Source of the DNA: Janibacter corallicola NBRC 107790
Lineage (GTDB): Bacteria > Actinomycetota > Actinomycetes > Actinomycetales > Dermatophilaceae
Length of the DNA stretch: 64,000 nucleotides
Reading direction: 5' to 3'
NCBI RefSeq assembly: GCF_001570965.1
Contig: NZ_BCSR01000003.1
Location: 1-64,000, forward strand
The position numbers were made by a program, and so were the translations under genes. The notes under the pieces are model-generated. The model was not told the DNA's origin and ran no database searches. It saw nothing but the letters and a program-made list of their open reading frames with translations. The stretch's first letter is position 1. Every line of letters begins with the position of its first letter. Below are positions 9,586 to 18,563 of this stretch, piece by piece.

Positions 9586-9611
9586 GGAACAATCTCCCCC
9601 GGGTGAGTGTT
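9586..9611 (+). promoter_or_regulatory. SigR/SigH-type promoter of rpmE
   Basis: GGAAC at 9586-9590 and GTT at 9609-9611 are separated by exactly 18 bases. This matches the consensus GGAAT/C-N18-GTT of the disulfide-stress sigma factor SigR of Streptomyces (SigH in mycobacteria). In S. coelicolor rpmE is, to my recollection, a known SigR target. The predicted transcript start lies near 9618. Confidence 0.65.
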
Positions 9612-9618
9612 TTGGGGG

Positions 9619-9640
9619 GTGTGCCACAGGTCTGGCACAC
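9619..9640. promoter_or_regulatory. Perfect 8 bp inverted repeat at the predicted rpmE transcript start
   Basis: GTGTGCCA and TGGCACAC flank CAGGTC symmetrically. The site begins about one base after the predicted start of the SigR-type transcript. It could be an operator for a dimeric repressor or a 5' RNA hairpin. It does not look like a Zur box, and no T-tract follows. Confidence 0.5.
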
Positions 9641-9749
9641 TTGACTGTTGGTCCCGGTTCACGGCCGGCGGGACAGAAGACCGCAGCTGTGGGTTCCCGA
9701 CGAGGGCGCAGCGCCGACCCGGGCCAGACGAAGACCCAAGGAGCACCAC

Positions 9750-9968
9750 GTGCAGAAGGACATCCACCCCGCATACGAGACCACCACGGTCACGTGCACC
9801 TGCGGCAACACCTTCACCACCCGCAGCACCGCTGCCAGCGGCGAGATCCGCGCCGAGGTCTGCAGCAACTGCCACCCGTTCTACACCGGGAAGCAGAAGA
9901 TCATGGACACCGGTGGCCGCGTGGCCCGCTTCGAGAAGCGTTACGGCAAGAAGGCTGCCGCCAAGTAG
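9750..9968 (+). CDS. rpmE: 50S ribosomal protein L31, zinc-binding type
   Basis: 72-residue ribosomal protein bL31 that bridges the large subunit to the 30S head. The zinc-ligand cysteines (CTCGNTF and CSNCHPFYTGKQK) are present, so this is the C+ zinc-containing form that is replaced by a C- paralogue under zinc limitation in many bacteria. The start is the GTG at 9750, preceded by CAAGGAG; upstream codons in the same frame do not match L31. Transcribed from a SigR-like promoter and followed by its own terminator. Confidence 0.96.
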   Translation: MQKDIHPAYETTTVTCTCGNTFTTRSTAASGEIRAEVCSNCHPFYTGKQKIMDTGGRVARFEKRYGKKAAAK

Positions 9969-9975
9969 CCCACCC

Positions 9976-10013
9976 GATGCGCCGGTCAGCCCACCCGGGT
10001 TGACCGGCGCATC
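9976..10013 (+). terminator. Intrinsic terminator of rpmE
   Basis: A perfect 13 bp stem (GATGCGCCGGTCA at 9976-9988, reverse complement at 10001-10013) with a 12-base loop follows 7 bases after the rpmE stop. The downstream tail TGTGTCTGT is T-rich for this genome. Confidence 0.8.
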
Positions 10014-10072
10014 TGTGTCTGTCGGCGCGCCCGGTCCTGCGACGCGTCCCGCGAGATCGAGAGGCGAGAAGG

Positions 10073-11158
10073 ATGATCGAGTCGGTCGAGGCGCTGCTCG
10101 CCGAGCACGCCGAGCTGGAGGCCGCCCTGGCCGATCCCGAGGTCATCGGGGACCACGACCGGCTGCGCGACGTCAACCGCCGCTATGCCCGGCTCACCCC
10201 GGTCGTGACCGCCCACCGGCAGCACGAGGCGGCGCTCGGCGACCTGGAGGCTGCCCGCGAGCTGGCCGAGGAGGACCCCGCCTTCGCCGAAGAGGTCCCG
10301 CCGCTCGAGGAGGCGGTCGCCGCCGCGGAGGACCGGCTGCGCCGACTGCTCATCCCGCGCGACCCCGATGACGACCGGGACGTGCTGCTGGAGATCAAGG
10401 CGGGCGAAGGGGGCGAGGAGTCCGCCCTCTTCGCCGGCGACCTGCTGCGGATGTACCTGCGCCTCGCGGAGAAGCACGGCTGGAAGGTCGAGGTCCTCGA
10501 GTCCACCGAGTCCGACCTCGGCGGCTACAAGGACGTGCGGGTCGCGGTCTCGGCCACCGGCACCCCGCAGCCGGGCGAGGCGCCGTGGGCCCGCCTGAAG
10601 TACGAAGGGGGCGTGCACCGGGTCCAGCGCGTCCCGGTCACCGAGAGCCAGGGGCGCATCCACACCTCCGCCGCCGGCGTGTGGGTCATGCCCGACGTCG
10701 GTGACGTCGCCGAGGTGGAGATCGACAGCAACGACCTGAAGATCGACGTCTACCGCTCCTCCGGGCCCGGCGGGCAGAGCGTGAACACCACCGACTCCGC
10801 GGTGCGGATCACCCACCAGCCGACCGGCCTCGTCGTCAGCTGCCAGAACGAGAAGTCCCAGCTGCAGAACAAGGAGCAGGCGATGCGCGTGCTGCGCGCC
10901 CGGCTGCACCAGATGGCGATGGACGAGAAGGCGGCCGCGGAGGCCGAGGTGCGCGCCTCCCAGGTGCGCACGGTCGACCGTTCCGAGCGGATCCGGACCT
11001 ACAACTTCCCCGAGAACCGGATCAGCGACCACCGCACCGGCTACAAGGCCCACCAGCTCGACGCCGTCCTCGACGGCGCGCTCGACCCGGTCATCGACTC
11101 GGCGGTGGCCGCCGACGAGGCCGCCAAGCTGGCGGCCCTCGCCGGGGACGAGGGGTGA
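10073..11158 (+). CDS. prfA: Peptide chain release factor 1
   Basis: Class I release factor (361 residues) that reads UAA and UAG and triggers peptide release. The stop-codon-reading motif PVT, the RF1 form of PxT, is at about residue 188, and the catalytic GGQ lies in [10 protein letters not shown] (about 232-234). The length is standard. The ATG at 10073 is preceded by GCGAGAAGG. It overlaps prmC by four bases (GTGA), coupling the factor to the methyltransferase that modifies its GGQ glutamine. Confidence 0.98.
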   Translation: MIESVEALLAEHAELEAALADPEVIGDHDRLRDVNRRYARLTPVVTAHRQHEAALGDLEAARELAEEDPAFAEEVPPLEEAVAAAEDRLRRLLIPRDPDDDRDVLLEIKAGEGGEESALFAGDLLRMYLRLAEKHGWKVEVLESTESDLGGYKDVRVAVSATGTPQPGEAPWARLKYEGGVHRVQRVPVTESQGRIHTSAAGVWVMPDVGDVAEVEIDSNDLKIDVYRSSGPGGQSVNTTDSAVRITHQPTGLVVSCQNEKSQLQNKEQAMRVLRARLHQMAMDEKAAAEAEVRASQVRTVDRSERIRTYNFPENRISDHRTGYKAHQLDAVLDGALDPVIDSAVAADEAAKLAALAGDEG

Positions 11159-12036
11159 ACCCCCTTCGCTCGCTGGTGAGGGAGGCCGTGGCAACCCTCA
11201 CCGAGGCAGGGGTCGCCTCCCCCCGCGCGGACGCCGTGGCGCTGGTCGCGCACGTGCTCGGCGTCGGGCCGGGTGAGCTCGAGCGCCGCCTCGTCCTCGG
11301 TGAGGAGCTCTCCGAGGAGGGGGTCACGCGCTTCCGCGACCTCGTGGCCGAGCGGGCGGCCCGGGTGCCGCTGCAGCACCTCACCGGCCGCGCCGCCTTC
11401 CGCCGGCTGACGCTGCACGTCGGGCCGGGGGTCTTCGTCCCCCGTCCGGAGACCGAGGGCGTGGCGGGGCTCGCGATCGAGGCGCTCGCGGGACGGGAAT
11501 CGCCGATCGCGGTCGACCTGTGCACCGGCTCCGGCGCGCTCGCGCTCGCGCTCGCCGACGAGGTGCCCGGCGCCCGGGTGCTCGCCGTCGAGGTCGATCG
11601 GCTGGCCCTGGCGTGGACGGCCCGCAACGTCGCGGCGACCGGGCTGCCCGTCGAGGTGCTCGCCGCGGACGCGACGGCCCCGCCGGAGGAGGAACCGGCG
11701 CTCGCCGAGCTGCTCGGGTCGGTCGACGTCGTCGTCAGCAACCCGCCGTACGTCCCGCAGGAGATGGTCCCCGTCGACCCCGAGGTGGCCGAGCACGACC
11801 CGGCGGTCGCGCTCTTCGGGGGCAGCGCGGACGGACTGCGCATCCCGTTGGCCGTCGCCGCCACCGCTGCCCGGCTGCTGCGCCCCGGTGGCCTGCTCGT
11901 CATGGAGCACGCCGACGAGCAGGGGGAGAGCCTGCCCGCCGCGCTCACCGCGACCGGCGCCTGGACCGACGTCACCGACCACCGCGACCTCGCCGGTCGC
12001 CCCCGGGCCGTCACCGCGTCGCGCTGCATCACCTGA
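11155..12036 (+). CDS. prmC: Release factor glutamine N5-methyltransferase
   Basis: SAM-dependent methyltransferase (293 residues) that methylates the GGQ glutamine of RF1 and RF2. A helical N-terminal recognition domain precedes the catalytic domain, with SAM-binding [15 protein letters not shown] (about residue 120) and the glutamine-methylating NPPY motif in VVSNPPYVP (about residue 196). The GTG start overlaps the prfA stop. A copy of the CGAAGGGGG nonamer (reverse orientation) covers its first codons. Confidence 0.96.
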   Translation: MNPLRSLVREAVATLTEAGVASPRADAVALVAHVLGVGPGELERRLVLGEELSEEGVTRFRDLVAERAARVPLQHLTGRAAFRRLTLHVGPGVFVPRPETEGVAGLAIEALAGRESPIAVDLCTGSGALALALADEVPGARVLAVEVDRLALAWTARNVAATGLPVEVLAADATAPPEEEPALAELLGSVDVVVSNPPYVPQEMVPVDPEVAEHDPAVALFGGSADGLRIPLAVAATAARLLRPGGLLVMEHADEQGESLPAALTATGAWTDVTDHRDLAGRPRAVTASRCIT

Positions 12037-12048
12037 CCGCGACGCACG

Positions 12049-12054
12049 TATGGT
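12049..12054 (+). promoter_or_regulatory. -10 element (TATGGT) before tsaC
   Basis: The hexamer ends 7 bases before the ATG at 12062. This suggests a leaderless transcript in addition to read-through from prmC, and it favours 12062 over the in-frame ATG at 12050, which lies inside the hexamer. Confidence 0.45.
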
Positions 12055-12061
12055 GGAGGCC

Positions 12062-12853
12062 ATGAGTCCCGTCGTCGACGCCACCGGAGACGACCGCGGC
12101 CCGAGCATCGAGCGCACCGTCGATGCCGTCCGACGCGGTGAGGTGGTCGTCATCCCCACCGACACCGTGTACGGGATCGGCGCCGATGCCTTCGACGCGG
12201 CCGCGGTCGCCGACGTCCTCGAGGCGAAGGGGAGGGGTCGGGACATGCCCCCGCCCGTCCTCGTCCCCGAGGTCCGCACCATCGACGGCCTGGCCCGCGC
12301 GGTGCCCGACTTCGCCCGCCGCCTCGTCGAGGAGTTCTGGCCCGGGCCACTGACCCTCATCCTGCTCGCCCAGCCCACCCTGCACTGGGACCTCGGCGAG
12401 ACCGCCGGGACCGTCGCCCTTCGCATGCCCGACGACGAGGTGGCCCTGGAGGTGCTGGGCGAGACCGGACCGCTGGCCGTCACCAGCGCCAACCGCACCG
12501 GCCAGCCCGCCGCGACGACCGTCACCGAGGCCGCCGCCTCGCTCGGTCCGGCCGTGACGGTCTACCTCGACGGCGGACCACGCACCACCCAGTCGCCCTC
12601 GACGATCATCGACTGCACCGGCGAGCGCCCCGAGGTGCTGCGCCAGGGCGCGATCAGCCGCGAGCAGCTCGTCGCCGTGCTCGGCGAGGGCTTCGACCGG
12701 CCCGCCGACGCGGGGGAGGACGCCGGCGACGTCATCGACGCACCGACCGATCCCACCGATGCCGCGCCGGAGGAGCCGGAGTGGCAGGATCCTGCACCAG
12801 AGCAGGACACGCCAGAGCAGAGCACGACCGACACGGAGGCACAGCAGCGATGA
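12062..12853 (+). CDS. L-threonylcarbamoyladenylate synthase (TsaC/Sua5 family)
   Basis: 263-residue YrdC-domain protein that makes threonylcarbamoyl-AMP from threonine, bicarbonate and ATP for the t6A37 modification of ANN-decoding tRNAs. The YrdC core (about 20-205) has the opening IPTDTVYGIG and the loop PLAVTSANRTGQPAATT. The last 50 residues form an acidic, Pro/Asp/Glu/Thr-rich tail (PTDPTDAAPEEPEWQDPAPE) not needed for catalysis; its role is unknown. The prfA-prmC-tsaC-glyA order is conserved in actinobacteria. It overlaps glyA by 4 bases. Confidence 0.93.
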   Translation: MSPVVDATGDDRGPSIERTVDAVRRGEVVVIPTDTVYGIGADAFDAAAVADVLEAKGRGRDMPPPVLVPEVRTIDGLARAVPDFARRLVEEFWPGPLTLILLAQPTLHWDLGETAGTVALRMPDDEVALEVLGETGPLAVTSANRTGQPAATTVTEAAASLGPAVTVYLDGGPRTTQSPSTIIDCTGERPEVLRQGAISREQLVAVLGEGFDRPADAGEDAGDVIDAPTDPTDAAPEEPEWQDPAPEQDTPEQSTTDTEAQQR

Positions 12854-14127
12854 CCGACGACACCTTCTACGGCTCCGACTTCGGGGCGCTGGAGGCCTTC
12901 GACCCGGAGCTCAGCGGCATCCTGCTGAGCGAGCTGGAGCGCATCCGCGGCGGGTTGCAGCTCATCGCGAGCGAGAACATCTGCTCCCCGGAGGTGCTGA
13001 CCGCGCTCGGCTCCACCCTGAGCAACAAGTACGCCGAGGGCTACCCGGGCCGGCGCTACTACGGCGGCTGCGCCGAGGTCGACAAGGCCGAGGAGCTGGC
13101 CATCGAGCGCTGCAAGAGCCTCTTCGGCGCAGACCACGCCAACGTCCAGCCGCACTCGGGAGCGAGCGCCAACCAGGCCGTCTACGGCGCCTTCCTCCAG
13201 CCGGGGGAGAAGCTGCTCGCGATGTCCCTCCCGCACGGCGGCCACCTGACCCACGGCACGAAGGTCTCCTTCTCCGGCAAGTGGTTCGACGCGGTGCACT
13301 ACGGGGTGCACCCGGAGACCGAGGACGTGGACTACGACGAGATGGAGCGCCTGGCCAAGGAGCACCGCCCGAAGGTCATCTGCTCCGGCGGTTCGGCCAT
13401 CCCGCGGTTGCTGGACTTCGACCGCATCCGCGCGATCTGCGACGAGGTCGGCGCGATCATGTGGGTCGACGCCGCGCACTTCATCGGTCTCGTGGCCGGC
13501 CAGGCCATCCCGAGCCCGGTTCCCCAGGCGGACGTGGTCACCTTCACCACGCACAAGGTGCTGCGGGGCCCGCGCTCCGGCGCGCTGGTGTGCAAGGAGG
13601 AGCACGCCAAGGCCCTGGACAAGGCGGTCTTCCCGATGCTGCAGGGCGGCCCGCAGATGAACACCATCGCGGCGAAGGCGGTCAACTTCAAGGAGGCCGC
13701 CACCCCCGCCTACCAGGACTACGCGAAGAACGTCATCGCCAACGCCAAGGTGCTCGCCACCGAGCTCGCCGAGCGGGGCATCCGCCCGACGACCGGCGGC
13801 ACCGACACCCACCTGGCCCTGCTGGACCTGCAGGGCGTGGGCGTCACCGGCAAGGAGGCCGAGGCCCGCAGCGACGCGGCCGGCATCACCCTGAACAAGA
13901 ACGCCATCCCCAACGACCCGCAGAAGCCCTCGATCGCCTCCGGCATCCGCGTCGGCACCCCGAGCGTGACGACCCAGGGCATGGGTGCCGACGAGATGGT
14001 CACCATCGCGGAGCTGATCCACACCGCAGTGACGAAGGGGGACGGCGACCCCGATCACGAGGTCTCCCGCGAGGTCCGTGGCCGGGTCACCGAGCTGGTG
14101 ACCACCCACCCGGCGTACCCGCGCTGA
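12850..14127 (+). CDS. glyA: Serine hydroxymethyltransferase
   Basis: PLP enzyme of fold type I (425 residues) that interconverts serine plus tetrahydrofolate with glycine plus methylene-tetrahydrofolate. The N-terminal LIASENICSPEV and KYAEGYPGRRYYGGC motifs and the PLP lysine in TFTTHKVLRGPRSG (about residue 236) are clear. Length is normal. The ATG overlaps the tsaC stop (ATGA). The CGAAGGGGG nonamer occurs near the end at 14033-14041. It supplies one-carbon units and glycine. Confidence 0.97.
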   Translation: MTDDTFYGSDFGALEAFDPELSGILLSELERIRGGLQLIASENICSPEVLTALGSTLSNKYAEGYPGRRYYGGCAEVDKAEELAIERCKSLFGADHANVQPHSGASANQAVYGAFLQPGEKLLAMSLPHGGHLTHGTKVSFSGKWFDAVHYGVHPETEDVDYDEMERLAKEHRPKVICSGGSAIPRLLDFDRIRAICDEVGAIMWVDAAHFIGLVAGQAIPSPVPQADVVTFTTHKVLRGPRSGALVCKEEHAKALDKAVFPMLQGGPQMNTIAAKAVNFKEAATPAYQDYAKNVIANAKVLATELAERGIRPTTGGTDTHLALLDLQGVGVTGKEAEARSDAAGITLNKNAIPNDPQKPSIASGIRVGTPSVTTQGMGADEMVTIAELIHTAVTKGDGDPDHEVSREVRGRVTELVTTHPAYPR

Positions 14128-14155
14128 TCCGCGCCCCCCGGTCGGAGGAGAGGCG

Positions 14156-15295
14156 ATGAGGGAGTACCTCTTCGTCTTCCTCGTGGCTCTGGCCACCACC
14201 TACCTGTGCGTCCCGGCGATGCGGGCGCTGGCCGTGCGGGTCGGTGCCTTCACGCAGGTCCGGGCCCGGGACGTCAACGACGTCCCGGTGCCCCGGCTCG
14301 GCGGGGTGGCGATGTACCTCGGGTACGCCGCGGCCACGCTCACCGCCTGGCGGATGCCCTTCCTGCGGCAGGTCTTCGACTCCTTCGAGCTCGTCGGCAT
14401 CCTCATCGGCGCCGGCCTCCTGTGCCTGCTGGGCGCCCTCGACGACATCCTCGAGCTCGACGCGCTGACCAAGCTCGGCGGCCAGATGGTCGCGGCGGCG
14501 ATCATCGCCTTCGCCGGCGTGCAGTTCTACTCGCTGCCGGTCGGCGTCATCACCGTCCTCCCCGCCCCGCTGCTCGTGCTGCTCACGATGTTCGTCGTCG
14601 TGCTGTGCATCAACGCGGTGAACTTCATCGACGGCCTCGACGGCCTCGCCGCGGGTCTGGTGACGATCGCCGCGACCGCCTTCTTCCTCTACAGCTACCT
14701 GATCTCCTCGGCCTACTCCTCGCCGAACGTCTTCGCCGCCGCCACCTTCGTCGCGGCCGGCCTCGCCGGGTGCTGCGTGGGCTTCCTGCCGCACAACTTC
14801 TACCCGGCGCGGCTCTTCATGGGCGATTCCGGCTCGCTCGTCCTCGGCCTGCTGCTGGCCGCCGGCGCGATCCTGACGACCGGCTCGGTCAACCCCGCGG
14901 ACGTCGGCGGCACCAACCGGGTGGCCGCGACGGTGCTGCCGCTGCTCATCCCCATCTCGATCATGCTGCTGCCGCTGCTCGACGTCGCCTGGGCGGTCGT
15001 CCGCCGGACCGCCCGCGGCCAGCGGCCCTGGCAGCCGGACAGCCAGCACCTGCACCACCGGATGCTGCGCATCGGCCACGGGCACCGCCGGGCGGTGCTC
15101 CTGCTGTGGCTGTGGGCCTTCGTCGTCGCGATGGGCTCGGTGAGCTTCGTCTTCCTCCCACCGCTGGTCGCCGCGGTCGGGGGAGTGCTCATGCTCGTCC
15201 TCGCGGCTGCCCTGACCGTCTGGCTGCCCCGGTTCTCCCGGCCGGGGCACCGTCCGAAGGACTTCGACGGCCAGGAGCCGGCGGCCGGGGCCTGA
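14156..15295 (+). CDS. WecA/MraY-family undecaprenyl/decaprenyl-phosphate GlcNAc-1-phosphate transferase
   Basis: Polytopic membrane protein (379 residues, about 10-11 hydrophobic segments) of the polyprenyl-phosphate N-acetylhexosamine-1-phosphate transferase family. It carries the Mg-binding NFIDGLDGLAAGL motif (about residue 158) and the cytoplasmic His-rich segment DSQHLHHRML (about 297) typical of WecA/TagO rather than MraY. It is expected to start cell-wall linkage-unit or surface polysaccharide synthesis by transferring GlcNAc-1-P to a lipid carrier. It normally sits just upstream of atpI in actinobacteria; here two orphan genes intervene. Confidence 0.9.
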   Translation: MREYLFVFLVALATTYLCVPAMRALAVRVGAFTQVRARDVNDVPVPRLGGVAMYLGYAAATLTAWRMPFLRQVFDSFELVGILIGAGLLCLLGALDDILELDALTKLGGQMVAAAIIAFAGVQFYSLPVGVITVLPAPLLVLLTMFVVVLCINAVNFIDGLDGLAAGLVTIAATAFFLYSYLISSAYSSPNVFAAATFVAAGLAGCCVGFLPHNFYPARLFMGDSGSLVLGLLLAAGAILTTGSVNPADVGGTNRVAATVLPLLIPISIMLLPLLDVAWAVVRRTARGQRPWQPDSQHLHHRMLRIGHGHRRAVLLLWLWAFVVAMGSVSFVFLPPLVAAVGGVLMLVLAAALTVWLPRFSRPGHRPKDFDGQEPAAGA

Positions 15296-15416
15296 CCGAG
15301 CTGGGATGCCCGGGCCCGAAGCGGTCGAGTCCTTCGCTCTTCCGACGATGCCGCCGCCCGGTCCTGCGTACAGTGAGCCCTGCTCGTCACCTCAGACCGG
15401 AAGGGCCGTCCACCAC

Positions 15417-15836
15417 ATGGGTGCAGAGAAGCATGTTTCGACTGAGACGTATTTCCCCGTCGAGGAGTTGTGGTCCGCGTTGATTCACGTGGTGCAGCGC
15501 TCCGGGTATGACATCGGTGGCCTGAGCAACGAGATGCATCAGATGTTCTTCAGGAGTGGTAAGTCCGCCACGTCCTGGGGACACATGTATGCCGTGACCG
15601 TCCTGCCGTCGGGTTCCGAGTCGACCCTGAACCTGACTGTGACAGGCATCCCGGGGGCGCCGACCTCACTCATGGATGGCCGCAAGAACAAGAAGGCCGC
15701 CCAGAAGTTCCTCAGTGACCTGGAGGCGGTCTTCCAGGGGGACGAAGGCCCCTTCCCCGAGCCGGTGGAATCGTTCGCGGTGCTCAGCGATGGCACCACC
15801 GTCCCGTGGACCGAGGGGGACTACCCCGGGGTCTGA
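15417..15836 (+). CDS. Hypothetical protein, atypical codon use
   Basis: 139-residue soluble protein with no family I can name. The pattern (FPVEELWSALIHVVQ near the start, a central run of beta-strand-like residues, a C-terminal amphipathic helix KKAAQKFLSDLEAVF) would fit a small SRPBCC-like alpha/beta sandwich, but that is a guess. Codons such as CAT, GTT, TAT, ATT, TTG, AGT and AGG are frequent, unlike the neighbours. It precedes another orphan of the same character; together they interrupt the usual wecA-atpI order, which suggests transfer. ATG at 15417 chosen; no strong ribosome site is visible. Confidence 0.6.
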   Translation: MGAEKHVSTETYFPVEELWSALIHVVQRSGYDIGGLSNEMHQMFFRSGKSATSWGHMYAVTVLPSGSESTLNLTVTGIPGAPTSLMDGRKNKKAAQKFLSDLEAVFQGDEGPFPEPVESFAVLSDGTTVPWTEGDYPGV

Positions 15837-15902
15837 TCAGGTCGCACCACAGGCGGGCGATGCCTGTTGCAGGTCCGTTCGGTCACACAAGAGAGGTGTC
15901 GC

Positions 15903-16760
15903 ATGCGCTCGCACGAGACGGTGGAGGAATGGGCCAGAACGGCCGAGTTCCCGGAGCCGATCGTCTGGGGTGACGTCGAGGCAGGCATTCTGACCAGGGA
16001 GCCGAGGAAGGGTCCCGGCCTGCCCGTTGGAATGTGGGTGCGTGTGGTGCTCGCGTGGGTCGGGATCGCCGCCTTCGTGATCGTGGTCTTCGGAGCATCC
16101 TTGTTCGGGCTGGTCTTCGTCATCCTCGGCAACGTCATTCAGGGCCTCGGGTGGGACTGGGACATGGCCGCCCGAGTGGCGTTCGTTGTCGCGATACTGG
16201 TGGAGGTGCCGTCCTTCCTGACCTGGCTGGAAACGCGTCGCCGATCAGCCATGAGCACGGCGGTGAGTACGCTCACCCTGGTCGCCTCTGTCGCCGCGTG
16301 GATCGTCATTCTCCTCGGTGAGGGGTTCAGCATCTCCTGGCTGTCGCTGTTCGTCACCGTCGCTGCAGTCAGTGCGCTGGTCGTGCTCGTGCTCGGGCTG
16401 CGGTCGAAGCCCGAGGGGAGACCGAAAAACCGGATACCGCCCCGTCGGGGCCCACGGGGCTATCGAAAGCGAGCCGACTACACGGACGCTCGGGCCCAGG
16501 TGCTCCAGATCCTGCAGAAGCGTCGGCTGGTCACGGTCGACGAGGCCGACGAGCAGCGCCTCAAAGAGATGCCCCTGGGGTACTGGGAGGAGCTGGACGG
16601 TGTCGACGAGAAGGAGTGGCGCCGGATCCTGGAGTACCGCCACGTCGGGTGGCGGGACTTCGACGAGAGTGATCGGCGGGCTTGGCCGCCACCCCGAGCT
16701 GAGGATCCGGACACCCCCCGGCAGGGCGCCGGTCGATCGCGGCGCGGGCACGGTGGATGA
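15903..16760 (+). CDS. Hypothetical membrane protein
   Basis: 285-residue protein with four predicted membrane segments between about residues 45 and 165, a short N-terminal cytoplasmic part (MRSHETVEEWARTAEFPEP), and a charged C-terminal region of about 115 residues. Within that region RADYTDARAQVLQILQKRRLVTVDEADEQRL looks helical. I do not recognise the family. The ATG at 15903 is preceded by AGAGAGGTG; an upstream in-frame TTG at 15867 is less likely. Its codon use is atypical like the preceding gene, from which it is separated by 66 bases. Confidence 0.6.
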   Translation: MRSHETVEEWARTAEFPEPIVWGDVEAGILTREPRKGPGLPVGMWVRVVLAWVGIAAFVIVVFGASLFGLVFVILGNVIQGLGWDWDMAARVAFVVAILVEVPSFLTWLETRRRSAMSTAVSTLTLVASVAAWIVILLGEGFSISWLSLFVTVAAVSALVVLVLGLRSKPEGRPKNRIPPRRGPRGYRKRADYTDARAQVLQILQKRRLVTVDEADEQRLKEMPLGYWEELDGVDEKEWRRILEYRHVGWRDFDESDRRAWPPPRAEDPDTPRQGAGRSRRGHGG

Positions 16761-16772
16761 GTCGCCGCGACG

Positions 16773-16802
16773 ATTGGGGCCGCGACGGGCGCTTGTGTAA
16801 AC
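16773..16802 (+). promoter_or_regulatory. Probable promoter of the atp operon
   Basis: TTGGGG (16773-16778) and TAAACT (16797-16802) are separated by 18 bases, a reasonable -35/-10 pair about 50 bases before atpI. The -10 hexamer lies inside the Rex-like inverted repeat, so a bound repressor would block polymerase. Confidence 0.5.
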
Positions 16803-16815
16803 TTTCACAAGCGCC
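16786..16815. promoter_or_regulatory. Rex-like operator upstream of the ATP synthase operon
   Basis: A perfect 11 bp inverted repeat, GGGCGCTTGTG and its complement around TAAACTTT. Its core TTGTG-N8-CACAA (16792-16809, 18 bp) matches the spacing and arms of sites for Rex, the NADH/NAD-sensing repressor (consensus TTGTGAANNNNTTCACAA), with one mismatch in the conserved half-sites. Redox control of the ATP synthase genes is the likely meaning. Confidence 0.7.
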
Positions 16816-16851
16816 CCGGGAGCGGGTGCGCTTCCCGTTCGATACGACAGA

Positions 16852-17406
16852 ATGAAGTCCATGACGAGCACCCCATCCGCGGCGGCGAGGCCGGCAGCGG
16901 CCTTCCGTGTCATGGTGCGCGGGGCCTTCGTGCCCAGCACCGTCGCGGGCCTGCTGGCCGCCCTGGGCTTCCTGGTCGTCTCGGGCCCCGGCAGCGGGCT
17001 CTCGGCACTCTTCGGGGTGCTCGTCGCGGTGGCCTTCTTCGCCTCGGGCTTCCTCCTCATGGCGCGCATGGTGCGTGAGGCCAGCCCGATGCTCTTCATG
17101 GCCGCGGCCCTCAGCGTCTACATGGGCCAGATGATCGTCCTCCTGCTCGTCTTCATGGGCAGCCGTTCCATCGAGGGCCTCGACGGAGTCGCCGTCGGGG
17201 TGAGCATCCTCGTGGTGGCGCTCGTGTGGCAGGGGGCCTCGATGCTGGCCTGGCGACGCGCCCGCAACCCCGTGTACGACACGACGTCGGAGTCCGGTAC
17301 CCTTTCTCCCGGCGCCCAAAGCCACGCGCACGCGCATGGCCGCGATGTGGCCGCGCAGGAGCGTCCGACCGCGACCACGAGCAATCAGACCAAGGAGAGG
17401 CTGTGA
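16852..17406 (+). CDS. atpI: AtpI-like membrane protein of the ATP synthase operon
   Basis: 184-residue protein with four hydrophobic segments between about residues 25 and 140 and a polar, His-containing C-terminal tail (SHAHAHGRD). Its position directly before atpB and its topology match actinobacterial AtpI, which in other bacteria helps assemble the c-ring or take up Mg; sequence conservation of AtpI is low. The ATG at 16861 is an alternative start. Its TGA overlaps the GTG start of atpB, so it is co-translated with the operon. Confidence 0.75.
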   Translation: MKSMTSTPSAAARPAAAFRVMVRGAFVPSTVAGLLAALGFLVVSGPGSGLSALFGVLVAVAFFASGFLLMARMVREASPMLFMAAALSVYMGQMIVLLLVFMGSRSIEGLDGVAVGVSILVVALVWQGASMLAWRRARNPVYDTTSESGTLSPGAQSHAHAHGRDVAAQERPTATTSNQTKERL

Positions 17407-18221
17407 GCCCCACCGTGCTGCATGCGCACGCTCAGACTGGTGTTGCAACCGTTGCCAGTGAGTTCCAGGCTCCGGGACCCTCGGACTTCTGGCAGCCCCT
17501 CGTCGGCGACGGCGCCTGGGCCCTGACCCGGCCCGGCGTCATGATGCTGATCTCGGTCCTCGTGCTCGGCGTCTTCTACGTGACGCTCTCGAAGCGGCTG
17601 ACGGTCGTGCCCAGCAAGACGCAGTGGCTCGCCGAGGGCGTCTACGGCTTCGCTCGCGACACCATCGGTCGCGACATCATCGGGGCCCGCGACTTCCGGC
17701 CCTTCATCCCCTTCATCTTCACGCTGTTCACGCTGATCCTGCTGAACAACCTCATGGGGATCATCCCGATCATCCAGTACCCGTCGCTGAGCCGCATCGG
17801 TATCCCGATCGCGCTGACGGCGATCGTCTACGTCGTCTACCAGGCGGTCGGGATCAAGCGGAAGGGCGGCTTCCTCGGCTGGGTCAAGTCCATGGTGCCC
17901 CCGGGCCTGCCGGCGTGGATCGTGCCGATGATGTTCGTGCTGGAGCTGATGCGCTTCTTCATCACCCAGCCCGTCACGCTCGCCCTGCGAATCTTCGGCA
18001 ACATGTTCGCCGGGCACCTGATGCTGCTGCTCTTCTCCCTCGGTGGGGAGTACCTGCTGCTGCACGGGAGCAACGTGGGCCTGCAGGCCGCAGGCATCCT
18101 CTCGTTCCTCGTCTTCATCGTGATGACCGCCTTCGAGCTGCTGATCGCGGTGCTCCAGGCATTCATCTTCGCCCTGCTCGCCGCGCTGTACATCGGGGAC
18201 GCCGTCTCCGACGGTCACTGA
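17403..18221 (+). CDS. atpB: ATP synthase subunit a
   Basis: Fo subunit a (272 residues, about six transmembrane helices) that forms the proton half-channels against the c-ring. The essential Arg lies in the conserved TLALRIFGNMFAGH segment (about residues 195-208), with FELLIAVLQAFIFALL following in the last helix. The GTG start overlaps the atpI stop; the long in-frame upstream extension does not resemble subunit a and is discarded. Confidence 0.97.
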   Translation: MSPTVLHAHAQTGVATVASEFQAPGPSDFWQPLVGDGAWALTRPGVMMLISVLVLGVFYVTLSKRLTVVPSKTQWLAEGVYGFARDTIGRDIIGARDFRPFIPFIFTLFTLILLNNLMGIIPIIQYPSLSRIGIPIALTAIVYVVYQAVGIKRKGGFLGWVKSMVPPGLPAWIVPMMFVLELMRFFITQPVTLALRIFGNMFAGHLMLLLFSLGGEYLLLHGSNVGLQAAGILSFLVFIVMTAFELLIAVLQAFIFALLAALYIGDAVSDGH

Positions 18222-18512
<291 letters not shown>

Positions 18513-18563
18513 GCCGATCGTCGGCACCAGTAACCCTGTCCCTGCACTAGGTAAGGAAGTGAC

